From assembly GCA_016702335.1 (NCBI GenBank), contig JADJEF010000018.1:124001-188000 (forward strand): DNA of 64,000 nucleotides, written 5' to 3'. Each line of letters begins with the position of its first letter. Position 1 is the first letter of the stretch. Source of the DNA: Rhodocyclaceae bacterium (GTDB lineage: Bacteria > Pseudomonadota > Gammaproteobacteria > Burkholderiales > Rhodocyclaceae). The notes beneath the pieces were generated by a model, which did no database searches, had not been told where the DNA came from, and was given only the letters and a program-made list of their open reading frames with translations. A program made the translations under genes and the position numbers. This document shows, in pieces, positions 1 through 8,747 of this stretch.

Positions 1-72
1 GGTCATGCCTGAGACGATCAGTCCGGTGCCGACGATGAGCCCGACGGCGAATTCAGAAAGACGATTCTTCAT
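1..72 (-). CDS. YeeE/YedE family membrane protein, C-terminal half partner (partial)
   Basis: Only the first 24 codons are in the window, reading MKNRLSEFAVGL then IVGTGLIVSGMT, which is the usual opening of the DUF6691/YeeE-like half-transporter with its first membrane helix and the GMT(NP) motif. AAGGAA lies about 7 nt before the ATG. It sits 25 nt downstream of the other YeeE half, on the same strand. In this family the two halves together form a putative sulfur-compound (thiosulfate-like) permease; the substrate here is inferred, not seen. The gene continues past the left edge. Confidence 0.75.
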   Translation of the reverse strand, partial: MKNRLSEFAVGLIVGTGLIVSGMT

Positions 73-97
73 GGTCGATTCCTTGTTCATTGCGTGC

Positions 98-529
98 TCA
101 GGCGAGCAGGTGGCGGACAACAAATACCGTCGCAAAGCCTGCCCCCATGAACGACAAGGTTGCCACCAGCGAGCGCGGTGACAGCCGCGACAGGCCGCAG
201 ACGCTGTGACCCGTGGTGCACCCGCCGGAATAGCTGGTACCCAGGCCGACCAGCAGGCCGGCAGCGATAATCATCGGCCAACTGGCGTCAACGCGTGCGT
301 GCATCGTGCCGACGAGGAGCTGGTAAAGGACGGGCGCGGTGAGCATGCCCAGCAAAAAGGTGATGCGCCACGCGTTGTCGCCTGCGGCTGGGCGCAACAA
401 GCCGCCCAGAATGCCGCTGATACCGAGAATGCGGCCGTTCATCAGAAGGAACAAGGCGGCCGCCAGCCCGATCAGGGCGCCGCCGGCGAGGGCGCTCCAT
501 GGGGTGAAGTGGGTCCAGTCGATGGTCAA
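98..529 (-). CDS. YeeE/YedE family transporter half
   Basis: A 143-residue polytopic membrane protein with about four hydrophobic helices. The conserved GTSYSGGCTTGHSVCGLSRLS stretch (about residues 96-116) holds the family's cysteines, which in thiosulfate transporters relay the substrate. The start is TTG (TTG ACC ATC GAC): an AAGGAG lies six bases before it and overlaps the stop of the preceding gene, and no ATG fits. It lies 13 nt downstream of the DUF3365-like gene and 25 nt upstream of the second YeeE half, so the three probably form one transcript. Import of a reduced sulfur compound is an inference from the family. Confidence 0.85.
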   Translation of the reverse strand: MTIDWTHFTPWSALAGGALIGLAAALFLLMNGRILGISGILGGLLRPAAGDNAWRITFLLGMLTAPVLYQLLVGTMHARVDASWPMIIAAGLLVGLGTSYSGGCTTGHSVCGLSRLSPRSLVATLSFMGAGFATVFVVRHLLA

Positions 530-542
530 GGCGGCTCCTTGC

Positions 543-1121
543 TTACAGCGGTCGCTTTACGCTCAGAGCACCACGGATCTGGCCCAGGCTGTAGCCGGTG
601 GCGCGGTCGTTGGGGTAGCTGCGGCCCAGTTCGGTACGCAGTGCCGGCTCGATCGACTCGGTCGCGCCGTGGCACGACAGGCACACCGTGCCCACCGGGA
701 TCGCGCGGATGTAGCGATAGACCGGCATGCCGCTTTCGCTCACGATTTCGCCGGTCTCCAGGGTTTCGACCTTTTCACCGTTGGCCGCGCGAATGTTGAA
801 ATCGGCCAGTTGCCGTACTTCCCAGCTATCGGGCGTCCCGCGCTCGGCATTGCGGGTTTTCAGGCTGACGCGGCGCATGCCCCAGCCGGTCTTGTCGGCT
901 TGTTCCTTGAGCAGCAGGGGCGCTTTTTCCTTGCACACCGGGATCGCTGCCATGGCGCCGTGGGCGGCGACCGTCTCTTGCATCATGCCAACGACCCGGG
1001 GCAGGACGGGCAGGGCTTGCTTGCGCGTGTCAGCTTTCAAGGCGTCGAGGTCTTGGGCGGCATTGGCTGTGGCCGAGGCAGTGGTAATCAGCGCGAGAAA
1101 AATGAGGGTGAGTTGACGCAT
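543..1121 (-). CDS. DUF3365-like (Tll0287-type) periplasmic haem protein
   Basis: A 192-residue protein with an N-terminal signal peptide (cleavage likely after ATANA, about residue 22) and a c-type haem motif CLSCH near residue 152. The layout matches DUF3365/Tll0287-like sensor or cytochrome domains, which are PAS-like folds binding one haem. AGGAG stands 7 nt before the ATG. It is first in an operon with two YeeE halves. A periplasmic haem protein beside a sulfur-compound permease suggests redox sensing or sulfur oxidation, but no partner dehydrogenase is visible. Confidence 0.8.
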   Translation of the reverse strand: MRQLTLIFLALITTASATANAAQDLDALKADTRKQALPVLPRVVGMMQETVAAHGAMAAIPVCKEKAPLLLKEQADKTGWGMRRVSLKTRNAERGTPDSWEVRQLADFNIRAANGEKVETLETGEIVSESGMPVYRYIRAIPVGTVCLSCHGATESIEPALRTELGRSYPNDRATGYSLGQIRGALSVKRPL

Positions 1122-1230
1122 GACAAGCTCCTATCTAAATAAGAGTTTAATAATACTCCGATGTTGGCGCATTGGTGCATCGGCACACAGCGCGCGGCCG
1201 CACTTTCTTAATTTTCCTATGGAGCCCTCC

Positions 1231-1614
1231 ATGATTCGTTCCCATGTGCTTGATGGCGCAAAGATCGAAACCCAAATCGACGACAAATTTGCGATCAGTT
1301 CCGACCAACCCGCGCCGCATGGCGAGGATTCCGCGCCGTCTCCCTTTGATGTGTTTCTCGCCGGCATCAGTGGTTGCGCGGCCTATTTTGCCCAGCGCTA
1401 CTGTCGCAAATGGAAGCTGCCGCACGAGGGTATTTCGGTCGACCTGATTCCTTCGTTCGACGACAGGCACGCGCTGATCGGCGTCGACCTGCGCATCAAT
1501 GTGCCAGACAGCTTTCCGCGCGAGCACCTTGACGGGTTGCTCAAGAATGCCAACGCCTGCCCGGTCAAAAAGGCCTTGGAAAACCCGCCGCAGGTCTCGC
1601 TGGGGTTTGCCTGA
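1231..1614 (+). CDS. OsmC family protein
   Basis: A 127-residue OsmC-like protein. The two family cysteines are present: one in AGISGCAAYFAQRYC (about residue 48) and one in NACPVKKAL (about residue 112). OsmC/Ohr proteins reduce organic hydroperoxides through such a cysteine pair. I chose the ATG at 1231 because GGAG lies seven bases upstream; an in-frame ATG at 1219 has no such site. It is divergent from the DUF3365/YeeE operon across about 110 nt and convergent with the ADP-ribosylglycohydrolase. OsmC relatives often accompany YeeE and sulfurtransferase genes, so a thiol or persulfide role is possible. Confidence 0.85.
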   Translation: MIRSHVLDGAKIETQIDDKFAISSDQPAPHGEDSAPSPFDVFLAGISGCAAYFAQRYCRKWKLPHEGISVDLIPSFDDRHALIGVDLRINVPDSFPREHLDGLLKNANACPVKKALENPPQVSLGFA

Positions 1615-1692
1615 AGTCGTGCGCGGGTGAGTGGTCGTCATCGCTTTGGCGGTCGGTGTGACACGCGGCGGGACCGTTGCGACCGCAGAACT

Positions 1693-2811
1693 TCAATAGG
1701 GCGGCAACAGACGTCTGAAACCGTGCGCGAGCACCACGGCAAGAAAGAACAGGTTACGCAATGGCGTTGCCAGACAGAATGAGCGAACCTCGCTCAACGG
1801 CGTGTCTAGCTGTCGAGCCTGTGCCAACCGTTGTGCGACGCGCTCGATGAATTTGATCGACCGGGGCCAGTCGCGCAAATTGGCCAGCAGATGCGGTGGA
1901 ATACCTTCGCACCCGACTCGCGCACCGATGAGGCCGCCGACAATCGCGGCGGTGGAGTCGGCGTCGCCGCCCAGGCGGATCATTTCGGTGACCCCGCCGA
2001 TGTAATCGTCCTGGTGGCGGAGCCAGACGTGCAGCACGGCCGGCAAGGTATGCAGCATGTAGCCGGTAACACCGTTTCTTGAACCCAACGCGGCGACGAA
2101 TGCGGGTGCCGGCTCCCCGGCATTCAGACTGGCAACCACTTTGCGGATGGCCTCCAATGTGGCACTTTGCGCAGGCAGACGCTCTGTCATGATGCGCAAG
2201 AACTCGTGTGCCGGAAGCGCGTTGGCCGAGCTTGCCGCCAGATGCGCGGCCATGGCGACCGTGAACGCTCCGTGTTCTGCCCGTTCATCACGGTGCGTGA
2301 TGCGTGCACAGATGCGATTCAGACGGGTCATTGCGTCCACATCATCACCATATGCGACGCCCAGCACAGCGGCGCGCATCGCCGGGCCATTGCCGGCCGA
2401 AACAACGCCGCTCCATGACGGCGGGAAACACAGCCATAACTTGATGATCGCGCGTCCGGTGGCCATGCCAACGCCCGCCGGCAAGGCCAGCAGCCAAGCC
2501 CTGAGCCGCCAGGCGAAGCTGCGCGCAAAGCGGTCTTCCTGCCCCCCTGAGGTGATCAGGGACTGAGCCACCATCACCGTGTGCTCGGTATCGTCGGAAA
2601 TCATGCCGGTACCGAACAGCAGCCCGTAGTTATCGAGCGAGGGAAACATTTTCAACTGTCGTTGAGGGCTCAGACCCTCACAGGCAAGGCCCAGCGCGTC
2701 GCCCACTGCGGTGCCTAGCATTGAACCGATCAATGCCCGCTCCAGCCGATTGGCTGCGTGGGCGCTGCCTGCCGCGTTGGGACCGCACGGACTATCCGCG
2801 GGAGAATTCAT
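1693..2811 (-). CDS. ADP-ribosylglycohydrolase family protein
   Basis: A 372-residue protein with the metal-binding motifs of the DraG/ARH family: GTAVGDALG near residue 35, ISDDTEHT near residue 72, and LGGDADSTAAIVGGLIGA near residue 280. These aspartates and threonines bind the two Mg2+ ions used to cleave ADP-ribose from proteins or nucleotides. About 60 C-terminal residues extend past the core, including a hydrophobic patch (LFFLAVVLAHGF). It is the last gene of the ten-gene MoxR-vWA operon and its ATG overlaps the end of the upstream fusion gene by 20 nt, so translation is probably coupled. The substrate cannot be told from sequence; ADP-ribosylation of a system component is one possibility. 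Confidence 0.88.
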   Translation of the reverse strand: MNSPADSPCGPNAAGSAHAANRLERALIGSMLGTAVGDALGLACEGLSPQRQLKMFPSLDNYGLLFGTGMISDDTEHTVMVAQSLITSGGQEDRFARSFAWRLRAWLLALPAGVGMATGRAIIKLWLCFPPSWSGVVSAGNGPAMRAAVLGVAYGDDVDAMTRLNRICARITHRDERAEHGAFTVAMAAHLAASSANALPAHEFLRIMTERLPAQSATLEAIRKVVASLNAGEPAPAFVAALGSRNGVTGYMLHTLPAVLHVWLRHQDDYIGGVTEMIRLGGDADSTAAIVGGLIGARVGCEGIPPHLLANLRDWPRSIKFIERVAQRLAQARQLDTPLSEVRSFCLATPLRNLFFLAVVLAHGFRRLLPPY

Positions 2812-5116
2812 GGATCAGTTGTTCCTGCACGGTGGTTTCGATGGCTCTTGGTGACCTCACCTGGCGCACGGTGGCGATGGCTTCCCCGGGCGAAATGCCA
2901 CGGGTTCTGAGGTAACACGCCGCCAGGGTGCCGGCGCGCCCCAGGCCCCCTACGCAATGCACCAGCACCTTGCTTCCAGTGTTCAGTTGCTCGTCGATCC
3001 AGGACAAGACATGGGCAAGCTCTTCGGCGTTCGGCGTACGTCCATCGACGATGGGCAGGTGATACACCTGCAGACCCTGTTGCCGATAGCGTGGCAACAG
3101 GTCTTCGATGCCATAGCGAGCGAATTCCTCCGGTGACAGCAGGCAGACGACGGCACCGACCTGTTGTGCAGCGATCGCCTGCAGGTCATCGTCAATCGAT
3201 CGACCGTAGTCGCGACGGCCCGGTGCCATGGTGAGGCCCAGGCATCCGGGGCTCGTCTGCGCGCCTGGCAACCAGTCGATGCGCAAAGGTCCGGCGTGAG
3301 AAATGCGCCGACTCAGCGCCTCGGCCGCCAGGCTGGCCGAATACAGGGCCCAGCGTTTTTGCCAGGGGTTCGACTCGGCAAAGCCAAGGGTGTGTACCGC
3401 ATAGCGCAGGTGGCCAATCAGCCACTGAACGGGATCGCGGTCGGCCTTGATCAAGTCGGGATAGTAGGAGCGCAGGACTTGCACCTGGCGAAACGCCCGT
3501 TGCAGCTTGCTGCAGGGAACATCGGTCGCAGCAAGATCGTCGAGCGGTCGGCCCAGGTCGGTCACGGCAATCAGTCGCTCAGTAAACTTCATGGCCTGCG
3601 CAAGCTCGTCCTCGTCGTCGATCTTGGTAAAGATATACAGCAGATCGCTCTCGAACTTGATCAGGTCCTTGAGGACGTGGCCACGGTGGGTGTGGAAGAA
3701 ATCGATGAGCCAGACATTGCCTTGACCGTCGATGATGATGTTTGCCCCGTTGAGATCGCCATGCACATAGGAAAAATAATGCGGCCGTTCGAACAGGGGT
3801 ACGATGGTCGCGATGTCGCGATAGAACTGACGCAAATGGCGCAGGCGCCGGCCATTGGGGAACTCGATGTGAGTGTTGTCGCCGGCGCTGCCGAGCAGTT
3901 CCTTGATGCGCGTGTCGACCGAGCTCGCCCATTCGGGTTTGAAGTCATAGTACTGCAACAGATTGCCGCGCTCCGGCTCGGCGACCCGATAGAAACGGCC
4001 CAGTTGCTCTACGAATACCGAGTCCAGAATGGATTTCACTTCCTGGTCGTCCAGGCCGCCTTCGTAGAGGCTTTGGAAAGAGCGCGAGGTGCCGCGTCCC
4101 ATGGTCGCGTAGCGGTACTTGATCGCACCACGATCAAGGTGGTCGGCAAAATCGGCAATGCGCGGTGCCGAGTTGCCCAGCACAGCTTCGATGCGCTCGA
4201 ATGCCGTGCGCTCGCGGCCAATCAGCGCCTTCGGTCCGATCTTGACGACGTGAGCCGCCTGTTCGTGACCATGTAGGTCGACGCTGCGTGTGCCGACGAT
4301 CGCGTTGCCGGAGAAGCCGCCATCGAGCGTGCGCGCTTCAACACGGCGACACCCACGGAACAAATACCGGAGCAGCAGGCAATCCACCTCACTGAGTGGG
4401 GTCGCGTCGGAAAACGATATTTCCGGGTGCTTCTGGTTGAAGCCGATCAGCGGCGCATCCTCGCCCCGACCACCGAGGTACTCAATGAACTCCCCCACCG
4501 AAGGAATTACATTCACGCCAAGAATCCGCTCCATCTGGTCGAGCGCTATGAAATGATTGCCACGGGATGAACTGGCGGTCAGCGCCGAGCACACGGCCAG
4601 TTGAAAATGGGGGAAGCGGCTGCGCAAGTCGTAGGCGAGAAACGTGATCTTCGCCTCGGTCCAGACGCCCATCAGGCCCACGCGAATCGTCTCGCCCTGA
4701 AACGGCGCCAACACCGCGCCCAATCCGGCACCGACAAAATTGCTCAGCGTCGTGGCCTCGACGATTTCAAGGGTCTTGCCTTCCTTGGCGTCCTCAACGT
4801 TGAAAACAAACTGCGCCCCGGGCGTATCTCTCAGGCAATGCGCTCCGAATTGCTCCAGATGCTCACGCTGCTCGGGGTCGCTCAGGTCATGCCAGTCGCG
4901 AATATGCACCACCTTGAGAAGCGCATCGCCCTGGGCATGCGCCCAGGCAATAGTTCGCGCCACCGGCCCCTCGGCCGGATTCGGTCCGAGCAGTCGCAGT
5001 GACTCGTCGTGCCCGACGTGCAGTGCGTTGGGCATGCCGTCGAAACGTCCGATCGGGCCAACGAAATCGTTCTGCAGGCAGTCGGTAATGAGTATCGACG
5101 GCACGGGTTCAAGCAC
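2792..5116 (-). CDS. Three-part fusion: isochorismatase-like, APH-type kinase-like, dual-specificity phosphatase
   Basis: A 774-residue protein. Residues 1-215 resemble isochorismatase/nicotinamidase hydrolases (DCLQNDF at 12-18), but where the family has TDVCV this protein has TEAKI, so the nucleophilic cysteine appears to be lysine. Residues 235-600 look like an aminoglycoside-phosphotransferase/choline-kinase fold with HGDLNGAN at about 452 and LIDFFHTH. Residues 610-774 form a CDKN3-like protein phosphatase with the complete HCVGGLGRAGT loop at about 719-729. The start is GTG, overlapping the stop of nadR by 8 nt. The kinase part may match the kinase-like ternary-complex-associated domains described for NTP-dependent conflict systems; I could not check this. 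Phosphorylation and dephosphorylation of a shared target or nucleotide is inference. Confidence 0.8.
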   Translation of the reverse strand: MLEPVPSILITDCLQNDFVGPIGRFDGMPNALHVGHDESLRLLGPNPAEGPVARTIAWAHAQGDALLKVVHIRDWHDLSDPEQREHLEQFGAHCLRDTPGAQFVFNVEDAKEGKTLEIVEATTLSNFVGAGLGAVLAPFQGETIRVGLMGVWTEAKITFLAYDLRSRFPHFQLAVCSALTASSSRGNHFIALDQMERILGVNVIPSVGEFIEYLGGRGEDAPLIGFNQKHPEISFSDATPLSEVDCLLLRYLFRGCRRVEARTLDGGFSGNAIVGTRSVDLHGHEQAAHVVKIGPKALIGRERTAFERIEAVLGNSAPRIADFADHLDRGAIKYRYATMGRGTSRSFQSLYEGGLDDQEVKSILDSVFVEQLGRFYRVAEPERGNLLQYYDFKPEWASSVDTRIKELLGSAGDNTHIEFPNGRRLRHLRQFYRDIATIVPLFERPHYFSYVHGDLNGANIIIDGQGNVWLIDFFHTHRGHVLKDLIKFESDLLYIFTKIDDEDELAQAMKFTERLIAVTDLGRPLDDLAATDVPCSKLQRAFRQVQVLRSYYPDLIKADRDPVQWLIGHLRYAVHTLGFAESNPWQKRWALYSASLAAEALSRRISHAGPLRIDWLPGAQTSPGCLGLTMAPGRRDYGRSIDDDLQAIAAQQVGAVVCLLSPEEFARYGIEDLLPRYRQQGLQVYHLPIVDGRTPNAEELAHVLSWIDEQLNTGSKVLVHCVGGLGRAGTLAACYLRTRGISPGEAIATVRQVRSPRAIETTVQEQLIHEFSRG

Positions 5117-6233
5117 CTTCAGGCCGACATCGGCAGTTCATTCCTAGCTCCTTGCATACCACCTCCCCGGCGATGTGACCGAGCGGGGCCTTAAGCGCGC
5201 TATCCGCGATGTACGCCATGGCCGCCGCCAGCCTTTTTTCTGGTGGCCCGGACATCGCCAGATGGGCGATGCCTCGGGCATTCAAGTATTCAAGATACCA
5301 CTGGTGCTGACGCTGACGAAAATCGCTGTCGCGGCGCGTACCGTCCTGAATAAATTCTATGTCGGGGCTGCACAAAATTATCGTGTCATAGCCCCGCTCG
5401 GCAAGACGCACCAGTTCCGGGTCGGCCTGACCGAACATGGCGTGGCTATAGAAAAGCGTTGTCAGCGGCGAGGTGTCGCAGATCAGGAAGCGCTGGGCGT
5501 GCGCCAACTGCATCCGCTCTTTTTCTACTTGCATTCTGCCTATCGCTACCATGTCATCGAAGACCAGTTGCCCGTCCTTGCACTCCCAGAGTTCGCGTCC
5601 GTATTCAGGGACCCAGGTGGTATCGAGATTCGCCGCCAGTGCTCTTGCCAGCGTGGTCTTGCCACTGGACTCGCCGCCCAGGATGCCTATCCTGCGAACG
5701 AAGCTGGCATATACCTCGGGGTATAGCTGCGTTCGGTGACGATGCGGGTTGTTTCGGATTTGTGTGCCACTGATCGGATGCGTCACGCGCGCCTTGTCGA
5801 CGCAGACATGCGCGACGGGTTGAGCGAATTGCTCCGCCAGAACCCTGGCGAAACCATCGCCATAGTCTTCGCTCGTGAATACGGCATCGGGGCGCCTGTG
5901 CAGGAGGTCGGTGCACAGCCAGGCGACGAATTCCCGGTGCTCAAGCTCGGGGGCATCGTCGGCTGGGAGCGAAGGCAACCGTGCAATGCCCAACTCCTTG
6001 CACTGTGTCGCCAGCCGTGCGTCGTCGATGACGAGGCGGATCGTCCGGGGAAACCGTGCCTTCAGCCACGCCTCGCGTAGCGCGCAGTCATAGCCGGAGA
6101 ACCCCGGTTTGGTGTAGCTGATGATCAGCACCTCGTCGCAATGAGCAAGGGCGTGGCCGATGACCAGTCCATGACCCCGGTGCAGTGGGCAAAACTTCCC
6201 GACAACCAGCCCGCAGCGATAGTGCGCCGACAT
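5109..6233 (-). CDS. nadR: NadR-like NMN adenylyltransferase / ribosylnicotinamide kinase
   Basis: A 374-residue protein lacking the helix-turn-helix of enterobacterial NadR. The N-terminal half is a nucleotidyltransferase: GKFCPLHRGH near residue 12 with the HxGH motif, and ISGTQIR near residue 155. The C-terminal half is a P-loop kinase: GGESSGKTTLA near residue 185, then VPEYGRELWE, a NadR signature. Family knowledge: the kinase makes NMN from nicotinamide riboside and the transferase makes NAD+. I took the ATG at 6233, which overlaps the pnuC stop by one base (TGATG), rather than the longer open frame. Together with PnuC this is a complete route from imported nicotinamide riboside to NAD+, embedded in the MoxR-vWA operon. 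Confidence 0.9.
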   Translation of the reverse strand: MSAHYRCGLVVGKFCPLHRGHGLVIGHALAHCDEVLIISYTKPGFSGYDCALREAWLKARFPRTIRLVIDDARLATQCKELGIARLPSLPADDAPELEHREFVAWLCTDLLHRRPDAVFTSEDYGDGFARVLAEQFAQPVAHVCVDKARVTHPISGTQIRNNPHRHRTQLYPEVYASFVRRIGILGGESSGKTTLARALAANLDTTWVPEYGRELWECKDGQLVFDDMVAIGRMQVEKERMQLAHAQRFLICDTSPLTTLFYSHAMFGQADPELVRLAERGYDTIILCSPDIEFIQDGTRRDSDFRQRQHQWYLEYLNARGIAHLAMSGPPEKRLAAAMAYIADSALKAPLGHIAGEVVCKELGMNCRCRPEGA

Positions 6234-6802
6234 CAGGTTTTCGCCGGTATCGCCGCCAGATGCCGCCACAGACGCCAGGACACAATGGCATTGACCCAAT
6301 AGCCGGCGTAGAGAAAGGCCGTCAAATGCAGTTCGCGGCTGGCATACAAGGGCACGGCGAGGGTGTTCACCAGCAACCAGAGAAGCCAGGTTTCGATACG
6401 TCGCTGCATCAGGTAGATCTGGGCGATGATGCTGAACACCAGTATCGCGGAGTCCCAGAAGGGTGCGTAGGCATTGGTGTAGCGGTGCAGCAGGGTCCCG
6501 TAGATACCGGTGGCCAGGCCGCCGCACAGCGCGGCCCAGACAAACAGCCGCTTGCCGCCGCGGGTAACGGGCAGCACCTGGCCGTGCGCACCCCGCGACC
6601 ACTGCCACCAGCCGAACAGGCTGGTGGCCAAAAAGAAGCACTGCAAGGCTACGTCGGCGTAGAGTTGCGCTTCGTAGAACACCACGCCGAAAAGCAGGCA
6701 GCCGATGATGCCGGTCCACCAGGTGTGGATGCTGTTGCGCCCGGCCAAGACGATGGAGGCCGTGGTCACGGCATTCGCCAGGAGCTCGTTCGTGACCATC
6801 AT
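6233..6802 (-). CDS. pnuC: PnuC-like nicotinamide riboside transporter
   Basis: A 189-residue inner-membrane protein with about six or seven helices and the PnuC pattern: WWTGIIGCLLFGVVFYEAQ, then YADVALQCFF and SLFGWWQW at about residues 25-65, and WLLWLLVNTLAVPLY later. PnuC proteins facilitate diffusion of nicotinamide riboside, trapped by phosphorylation. The ATG at 6802 overlaps the upstream ligase stop by 4 nt (ATGA), and the stop overlaps the nadR ATG by one base. The immediate pairing with NadR supports the vitamin assignment over thiamine or riboflavin PnuX/PnuT relatives. Confidence 0.9.
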   Translation of the reverse strand: MMVTNELLANAVTTASIVLAGRNSIHTWWTGIIGCLLFGVVFYEAQLYADVALQCFFLATSLFGWWQWSRGAHGQVLPVTRGGKRLFVWAALCGGLATGIYGTLLHRYTNAYAPFWDSAILVFSIIAQIYLMQRRIETWLLWLLVNTLAVPLYASRELHLTAFLYAGYWVNAIVSWRLWRHLAAIPAKT

Positions 6803-8163
6803 TCGATCGCCTGGGGAATATCCGAGCTGTACTGGAGGATCTTGTCGTCCAGGGCGATCTCGTCCACCGTGATCCGCTGTTCCTCGAACAGCGTGCACAA
6901 AAGTTCAGTCGCCTTGCGTGCCAGTGCCATGTCGGCACGGGTGAGCCTGAGTCGCACACTGCCGTCCACGTGCTGGTGCACGCCGTACTGCGTCAGTGCC
7001 AGCGGCCGTAGCACGTGGGTGACATCGATGTTGTTCAGGCAGCCGCCCCCCAGGGTGCGAAAACGCACCGGCTGGCGCCCGCTGAAGGCATGCAGGACTG
7101 GTCCCTCTGGGGTCCGGGTGAGCGAGGCAAAGTCGCCACTACGATAACGCAGTAGCGGCAGGCAGAAATTGAAGCCGCCGGTGAAGGTTATTTCGCCGCG
7201 CTCGCCGGCGTTCACTGGCTGGCCTTCTGTGTCGAGAATTTCCACGTAGAGCCGCGGCTGCAACAGCAGATGGCCGTTGAGGCTGGGATCGAACACGGCG
7301 ACCGGGCCGACTTCATTCAGTGAGTACAGGTCCAGCACCGGACAGGCAAAGCGAGCTTCCAGACGCTGGCGCAAACCGGTCGACAGCATCATGCTGACCG
7401 ATATCAGGGCGCGCGGGCGCAGTTTCACCGGCAGGTTCAGCAGTTCGGCGAAGGAAATCGGATCGCCGCTGATGATTTCCGCCTGCAAGGCTTCGAGATA
7501 GCGTACGCGGTCCAGCGGGTCCCGCCAGTCATCGGGGTGCAGGTTGATCTTGGCCAGCCCGGATTCATCCATCACCGGGGTCACCGAGACATAGGTGAAG
7601 CACTTTCGCTGCATGCCTATTAGCACGACGCCGACCTGGCCACGACCATGTCCGGGTTCGACACCAAAACGGCGCAGGGCGCGCTTGTGAAACGCAAGGT
7701 AACTCCCGGCCACCCGCGGATGGGAGGCGATCAGCAGGGGCGTTCCCGTCGTGCCGGTGGTGCGGAAGTTGATCAGGCGCTCGACGTCGGCGGTGTCGGG
7801 GACAAAGGGCGCGATGTCGGCGGCCAGATCAGCGCGGGTCAGTGTCGGGATATCCTCGAATCGTGAGGGCGGCATGCCCATGGCGCGAAAGTGCGGCACT
7901 TCGGCGTACGTCCGGGCGACAAACTCGCCCAGCCAGTGTGGCTGGCCTTCTTTCGGCCAGCCCACCGTGGAACACAGAACCTCGCGCTCGAAGTCGCGAA
8001 GCTGCGCCACCTCGTCGGCGAGCAGGCGATTACCACTCTGATTTCTGTAAATGGGTGCGGCAGGATGTTCGCGCAAAAAGTCGAGCATGGCCTGTCCGGA
8101 CGCACTCAAGCTTGGACAGTACTCGCGGTCAGTGTTGCGGGCAGGCACTATTCGCGGCTCCAT
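6799..8163 (-). CDS. PaaK/CapK-like adenylate-forming ligase
   Basis: A 454-residue member of the phenylacetate-CoA ligase-like adenylating family. The phosphate-binding loop FRTTGTTGTPLLI is near residue 132, the A5-like LYSLNEVGPVAVF near 290, and PLLRYRSGDFASL near 353. These enzymes activate a carboxylate as an acyl-AMP and pass it to CoA or another acceptor. There is no carrier-protein gene nearby. The start overlaps the preceding small gene by 16 nt. Inside a MoxR-vWA operon with a radical SAM enzyme it could make or attach a small molecule; the acyl substrate cannot be predicted. Confidence 0.82.
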   Translation of the reverse strand: MEPRIVPARNTDREYCPSLSASGQAMLDFLREHPAAPIYRNQSGNRLLADEVAQLRDFEREVLCSTVGWPKEGQPHWLGEFVARTYAEVPHFRAMGMPPSRFEDIPTLTRADLAADIAPFVPDTADVERLINFRTTGTTGTPLLIASHPRVAGSYLAFHKRALRRFGVEPGHGRGQVGVVLIGMQRKCFTYVSVTPVMDESGLAKINLHPDDWRDPLDRVRYLEALQAEIISGDPISFAELLNLPVKLRPRALISVSMMLSTGLRQRLEARFACPVLDLYSLNEVGPVAVFDPSLNGHLLLQPRLYVEILDTEGQPVNAGERGEITFTGGFNFCLPLLRYRSGDFASLTRTPEGPVLHAFSGRQPVRFRTLGGGCLNNIDVTHVLRPLALTQYGVHQHVDGSVRLRLTRADMALARKATELLCTLFEEQRITVDEIALDDKILQYSSDIPQAIE

Positions 8164-8732
8164 TTGTCGGCTGAGGCTTCAGCCTGCTTCCTGATCAAGG
8201 CTTCGCGGATGGCGCGCGCCCGCGCCTCTGCGGCACGGCTGGCAGCAAGCAGACGCTTTCTCTCGATGCCGCTCAGGGCCGAGAGCCGGTCGGTCGCCTG
8301 CGCCACACTTTCGCCCTGGGGCCGGAAACGCAGTCGCGCCAGCATCAGCCGACAAAGCTCCTCGCGCCGGTCGGGATCAGACAGATATTTCTGCGCGGCG
8401 AGGGCTTCGGCCAGTTCGCTGGCTGTTTCGTCCAGGAGATGCACAACATCTGCCTTTTCGATGCGCGCCTGGGCGAACCATTCATCGGCGAGCAACCAGA
8501 CCATGATCGCGACCAGCGTCAGACGGTTGCGGTCGGTTCTGACATTGCGTCCGTGGAAGCGATCCAGCAGCGCTCGGTCGGCGTGCTGACCCAGGCGTGC
8601 CAGCAGGTCATTGACCAGTGCTGAGACCACGATCGTTCCGGTCGTCGCGATCCTGGGCTCATCGAGAAAATCCGGTGGCGTCTCGGCCAGACGGTGCGTA
8701 AGGCGCTCTAGCGGCGGTCCGGATTGGTCCAT
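8148..8732 (-). CDS. Uncharacterised helical protein of the MoxR-vWA operon
   Basis: A 194-residue soluble, largely alpha-helical protein with no motif I recognise. It is rich in Ala, Leu, Arg and Glu; the last third (about 140-194, ending in repeated AEARARAIREAL-like heptads) may form a coiled coil. It has no signal peptide or membrane segment. It lies 15 nt after the radical SAM gene and overlaps the ligase by 16 nt, so it belongs to the operon. It may be an adaptor or a carrier-like partner of the two enzymes flanking it; this is only positional inference. Confidence 0.7.
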   Translation of the reverse strand: MDQSGPPLERLTHRLAETPPDFLDEPRIATTGTIVVSALVNDLLARLGQHADRALLDRFHGRNVRTDRNRLTLVAIMVWLLADEWFAQARIEKADVVHLLDETASELAEALAAQKYLSDPDRREELCRLMLARLRFRPQGESVAQATDRLSALSGIERKRLLAASRAAEARARAIREALIRKQAEASADKWSRE

Positions 8733-8747
8733 GATCAGACGGTGAGT

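Noticed and set aside
6233..6959. Extended N-termini of the nadR and pnuC open frames
   Set aside because: They run through neighbouring genes in another frame. The ATG codons at 6233 and 6802 give standard protein lengths and typical operon overlaps.
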